From DATGLE01 sp035294325 (GTDB lineage Bacteria; Chloroflexota; Ktedonobacteria; Ktedonobacterales; Ktedonobacteraceae), in contig DATGLE010000314.1 of assembly GCA_035294325.1 (NCBI GenBank), forward strand, positions 1 through 25,454: a stretch of DNA of 25,454 bases. The letters are read 5' to 3'. Shown piece by piece: positions 22,303-25,454 of this stretch (the stretch's first letter is position 1; the number at the start of each line of letters is the position of its first letter). The position numbers were made by a program, and so were the translations under genes. The notes under the pieces are model-generated. The model searched no databases and was not told the DNA's origin. It saw only the letters and a list, made by a program, of their open reading frames with translations.

Positions 22303-23178
22303 CTATCCTCGATAGCGGTAGGCGCGGCTGACGCGCCGCCAGTCCAGTTCACGCCCGCGCACCGGGCGCTCCTCATTGAGAGCCTCTAACCTGTTTGTCG
22401 CCAGGAAACGCCGCCGCAGGTTCGATAGATCGATCTGTTCGTCGGGAGGAAAGAAGGCCCGATAGAGCAGCGCCGCCTCGGCCAGCGTCAAAACCCCATC
22501 GCCGGGCACCGGCGGCTTCAGCACATTGAGCGGGCGCGTCTCCTTGCTGACCGGCCCATCCGTATCGCGCTGCCACCACGGCAGGGGTTCATCTCCTGTC
22601 TGGTATTCTACCGCATGCACAGCGCCCATATCCGCCAGGTAACGCAGTATAATCTCCGGATCGCGCTGCACCTGAGAGCGCAAAGTGTGCAGCGCGGACT
22701 GCAATCCCGGCTGCACCTCTGGATCGAGGATTCGGCGGCCAGATTCAATTTCCTCTACCGGCACCCATTTCACATGCAAGCTCGGCACCGGCTGCTTATG
22801 CAAATTGGGACGCAGTTCGTCGCGATTCGCCCGCAGCAGCATGCTATGGATCAGCGAAACGGCGGCCCCTCGCTCGGCGCTCCCCCATACGTGAACCTGC
22901 TGCTCCTGCCAGCCGGCCTTGAGCTGGAGCAGAGCCGCCTGCGCGGGCCACATCAGCAGCGCCTCCAGTATACGCTCCACCGCGTCAGTTACCGTTTCAG
23001 AGCCAAGCACCAGGCGCATCGGCGGTCCCCAGGGGCCATCACGCAACAAAACCCACAGCGACCAGTTACGCACCGCGAACGTGACCACGCTGGCGGTAAC
23101 AATCAATCGGCGCGGTGTGGCCTCGTGTGACGGCTGCTGATCTACTGGCGTATTGGGCCTGGGTAGAAATGTGCTCAT
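22303..23178 (-). CDS. Nudix-like sensor plus winged-helix protein, NrtR-like putative regulator
   Basis: The 291-residue protein starts with a Nudix-type strand pattern (LIVTASVVTFAVRNWSLWVLLRDG) and has VKWVPVEEIES, like the family's later strand. The C-terminal segment LTLAEAALLYRAFFPPDEQIDLSNLRRRFL resembles the winged-helix of NrtR-type regulators (TLxQLQ..YE...G..LDKRNFRRKLL). The catalytic Nudix box (GX5EX7REXXEEXG) is not visible, so hydrolase activity is unlikely; this suits a ligand-sensing repressor. AGGGA lies seven bases before the ATG. It is divergent from a sensor kinase gene. The family call is by eye and uncertain; the ligand and target genes are unknown. An eight-base-pair palindrome covers its last codons. 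Confidence 0.55.
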   Translation of the reverse strand: MSTFLPRPNTPVDQQPSHEATPRRLIVTASVVTFAVRNWSLWVLLRDGPWGPPMRLVLGSETVTDAVERILEALLMWPAQAALLQLKAGWQEQQVHVWGSAERGAAVSLIHSMLLRANRDELRPNLHKQPVPSLHVKWVPVEEIESGRRILDPEVQPGLQSALHTLRSQVQRDPEIILRYLADMGAVHAVEYQTGDEPLPWWQRDTDGPVSKETRPLNVLKPPVPGDGVLTLAEAALLYRAFFPPDEQIDLSNLRRRFLATNRLEALNEERPVRGRELDWRRVSRAYRYRG

Positions 23179-23288
23179 CTACTGTTCCCTGCTCTGCTCC
23201 GCTCTCGACGGATCGATGGTCAAAATACTATCTATCGATTGTCCTTATTCTACACCTTTCGCGCAAGTATCTGCTGCCCCTGAAGATT

Positions 23289-23412
23289 CAGGGCTATTGA
23301 ATGCTCCCCACGCCACGCCCGGAAGGAAGAGTCTGGGCGGAGACACCCCGCGCCCCGCAAGAGGGCTGCCGCCCCCTTGACCCCCGCTTCGGGCGAGCAT
23401 TACATAGCCCTG
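23289..23412. repeat. Long imperfect inverted-repeat element between divergent genes
   Basis: The 18-base ends at 23289-23306 and 23395-23412 are inverted repeats with two mismatches, and pairing resumes inward with CGCCCGGAAG against CTTCGGGCG. The interior is very GC-rich, so the whole 124-base unit could fold into one stem-loop of miniature-transposon type. No transposase is present. It separates the Nudix-like gene from the sensor kinase. Confidence 0.65.
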
Positions 23413-23430
23413 CTGAAGATTTGTTGAGGC

Positions 23431-23460
23431 TTGCGCAGACTCGCAAAGGCATGTTACACT
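23431..23460 (+). promoter_or_regulatory. Promoter giving an apparently leaderless kinase transcript
   Basis: TTGCGC (23431-23436) and an extended -10 TG-T-TACACT (hexamer 23455-23460) are 18 bases apart. The expected start point falls at or within a base or two of the GTG at 23466. Confidence 0.55.
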
Positions 23461-23465
23461 AAAGC

Positions 23466-25454
23466 GTGTCTATTTCTTCGCCAGATACAACAAATGCCTG
23501 GTGGCGGCGGCTGCGCCCCCGGCTGACCATACTCTATCTCTGCTTTGCCCTGGCTCTGCTCGCCATTAGCGCGGCCGGCCAACTGCGCCTGCGGGATGAA
23601 ATCGGCAAAACCTTCGGCGGTTTCTTCTGGGCCATTGCCGATAAGGAGGTCGTTTTTGTTGCAACGCCCCCGCAGCTCCCGCCCCTGACGTTCACCCACT
23701 CACTGACCGGCGATACCCATATTATTTCTGCCAACGGACAGCAGGGCACTGCGGGACTCACCACCGCTTATCAACTGTCCCGCCCCGGGACACCCATCAC
23801 TTACACAGTCCTGCATAATAACCAGCATGCATCGTTTATCCGGCCCGCCGTCACGTTCACACCCGATATGTGGTGGGAGAGCTACGGGCTGCCACTGCTC
23901 GCCGGCATAAGCTGGCTCATCGCTGGCGCTCTGCTGCTGACCACTGCCAGCGATTGGAACGGGGCCGTGGAGGGCCTGACGCTGCTGCCCGGCGCGATGC
24001 TGCTGCTGCTCTACAGCCACCTGGGCAACGTCCAGCAGGCATACCAGCCGGATATCGTCGTTCAGCTCCTCTGGACACCCGCCTTCGCCCTGCTGGGGGC
24101 CGCGTTTATCCACCTCAGCCTGATCTACCACCCACAAGCCTTATGGGCAGGTCGCAAGCCGGGCCTGATGATTGATGGACTCCCCTATCTGCCACTGGTT
24201 GCGCTCGTGGCCTACGAGTGGAGTTCTTTTATTATCTTCAAGCATGTATCCATGCACATCAATCTGCTTGCCAGCCTGGGCTACGGTATCATCGGTGGTC
24301 TTGTGAGCGCAGGCATCGGCCTGAGGTCGCTCGGCCTGCTCTGGCTCCCGGAGCTATTGGGAGGCTCCAGGGACAGGACCCTCGCCACCCCGATCTCCCC
24401 GCACATCCGCCGCCGTATCGTCGATATGCTGATGCTCTGGTTCACCGGCGCGGGGCTGGTTCTCTGGTGGCTCGTCGCATTCCCTATCCTGCTGAGCGGT
24501 GAACCGCTCCTGCCGCTGCCAGCATTCTATATACTGGCTACTCTCTATCCACTCATCCTGCTCTATGCTATCCGCAAGTTGCGCCTGCTGGACCGCATAC
24601 AGAGCGCACTGGAGCTGCGCGAGGAGGAACTGAACGAGCAGCGGAGACGCGTGGACGATCTCTTGCAAATCAATAGAGAATTGCAGCGAGCGACCTCGAT
24701 CCTGCTGCGTGCCGATGCACGCCTGCGCTCGATGCTCTCGCAGCGCATTCACGACCAGCCCAAACAGCAGGCGCTGCGTATCCGCTCGCTGCTCGGCCAC
24801 TGGCAGCATAAGCTGCGTGTGGAGGCCGAACGCGACGCGGAGGGGAAAGTGACCGTGCAGCCCATTATCGAGGCGCTGGGCAAAGTGCGCAAGATCAGCG
24901 AGGAACTGGAGGATGATCTGGGCAGCCTGCAACTGCTGGTCGAGGATGCCTATCAACGGCGCAGCCTCGGCCTGAAACTGCACCTCGACAAACTGATCCG
25001 CGAAGATCTGCCTTCGCTGCACCCCGAGTCGCCCTTGAAGGTGCGCGCCGACCTGTGGGCGCTCGATGTCCTCAGCCCCGATCTGGAAGAGACGGCGGAG
25101 GGCGCCAGGATCGCCGAAGCCATCTCTTACACCGTCACGCAGGCCCTGCTCAATATCTATAACCATGCGGGAGCCACTTTCGCCACGGTGCGCACGCTCT
25201 ATAGCAATGGCGTGCTGGAAGTATCAATCGTCGATGACGGGCGCGGCTTCGATCCCGATACGATTTCACCTGAAAAAACCAGCCTGTTCAAAGCCCGCCT
25301 GAAAGCTCGCGAAGCCGGAGGCACGATGACCATTCAGTCGTCTCCGCGTCCCCAGGAAGGGCACGGCACAATCATTACGCTGCGCCTCCCGATACCGCCC
25401 TCCGCGCGCAGAGCCGCCGGCGCTCCTCAAGCAGAAACGGAACCAGAAACGAGA
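23466..25454 (+). CDS. NarL-family sensor histidine kinase, 3' end beyond the window
   Basis: The frame from GTG 23466 stays open through the last base (663 codons). An in-frame TAA at 23460 and the absence of another early start fix the GTG. The protein begins inside the cell (WWRRLRPRLT), crosses the membrane at about 21-39, has an outer domain of roughly 90 residues, then a series of helices to about residue 370, a charged coiled-coil (about 380-425), the phospho-acceptor helix with RIHDQPKQQ (His429), and an ATPase domain with N-box N563 (LLNIYNHAGA), DDGRGFDP near 590 and GHGT further on. This is the HisKA_3 layout of ComP/LiaS/NarX kinases. The C-terminal tail is Ala/Pro/Glu-rich. A response regulator is expected just downstream. 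Confidence 0.88.
   Translation, partial: MSISSPDTTNAWWRRLRPRLTILYLCFALALLAISAAGQLRLRDEIGKTFGGFFWAIADKEVVFVATPPQLPPLTFTHSLTGDTHIISANGQQGTAGLTTAYQLSRPGTPITYTVLHNNQHASFIRPAVTFTPDMWWESYGLPLLAGISWLIAGALLLTTASDWNGAVEGLTLLPGAMLLLLYSHLGNVQQAYQPDIVVQLLWTPAFALLGAAFIHLSLIYHPQALWAGRKPGLMIDGLPYLPLVALVAYEWSSFIIFKHVSMHINLLASLGYGIIGGLVSAGIGLRSLGLLWLPELLGGSRDRTLATPISPHIRRRIVDMLMLWFTGAGLVLWWLVAFPILLSGEPLLPLPAFYILATLYPLILLYAIRKLRLLDRIQSALELREEELNEQRRRVDDLLQINRELQRATSILLRADARLRSMLSQRIHDQPKQQALRIRSLLGHWQHKLRVEAERDAEGKVTVQPIIEALGKVRKISEELEDDLGSLQLLVEDAYQRRSLGLKLHLDKLIREDLPSLHPESPLKVRADLWALDVLSPDLEETAEGARIAEAISYTVTQALLNIYNHAGATFATVRTLYSNGVLEVSIVDDGRGFDPDTISPEKTSLFKARLKAREAGGTMTIQSSPRPQEGHGTIITLRLPIPPSARRAAGAPQAETEPETR

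Overview
Organism and overall character. The window is GC-rich bacterial DNA carrying 20 recognisable protein genes (one cut at each end), and no rRNA, tRNA or CRISPR array that I can see. Split glutamate-synthase genes, tandem APC permeases, a large ECF anti-sigma factor with an outer propeller, and intergenic DNA full of hairpin repeats suggest a soil-type Chloroflexota of the Ktedonobacteria kind. That assignment is inference from gene content and style, not a database result.

Left part (1-3515). The tail of a gene, perhaps the E1-beta subunit of a 2-oxoacid dehydrogenase, is followed by a 590-base block of duplicated, hairpin-rich repeat DNA. Then come a dihydrolipoamide acyltransferase (E2) and a two-domain cupin protein. 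The next 560 bases are non-coding: an inverted/direct repeat patch, then three perfect 35-base tandem repeats and a hairpin cluster.

Central nitrogen block (3515-13839). Two paralogous APC amino-acid/amine permeases read rightward, and the second has a consensus promoter and a long leader. A perfect bidirectional terminator separates them from a leftward operon. In transcription order the operon is glxB (class II glutamine amidotransferase), glxC (GXGXG domain), glxD (FMN glutamate-synthase domain), an FAD amine-oxidase-like protein, a DUF3830 cyclophilin-like protein, an unknown 161-residue protein and a glutamine-synthetase-like enzyme. The synthetase keeps its metal and catalytic residues but appears to have lost both acids of the ammonium site. 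I read the set as a possible gamma-glutamyl-amine / N-substituted-glutamate pathway related to the N-methylglutamate pathway, but with a single-subunit oxidase and two extra uncharacterised proteins. The substrate is unknown.

Right part (14405-25454). A UBP-type zinc-finger protein pairs with an animal-type haem peroxidase whose distal arginine is replaced by lysine, followed by a 14-helix MFS exporter. Reading leftward are an ECF sigma factor translationally coupled to a zinc-finger anti-sigma factor with an internally duplicated outer propeller, a PduO-type cobalamin adenosyltransferase, and a Nudix-like/winged-helix putative regulator. The window closes with a rightward NarL-family sensor histidine kinase that runs off the end and appears to be translated from a leaderless GTG start.

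Repeats. The most striking non-coding signal is a dispersed family of multi-hairpin intergenic elements, four clear copies and two partial ones. They share small GC-rich hairpins, but the long central stems have different sequences while pairing perfectly or nearly so. Two of these elements lie inside the nitrogen operon.
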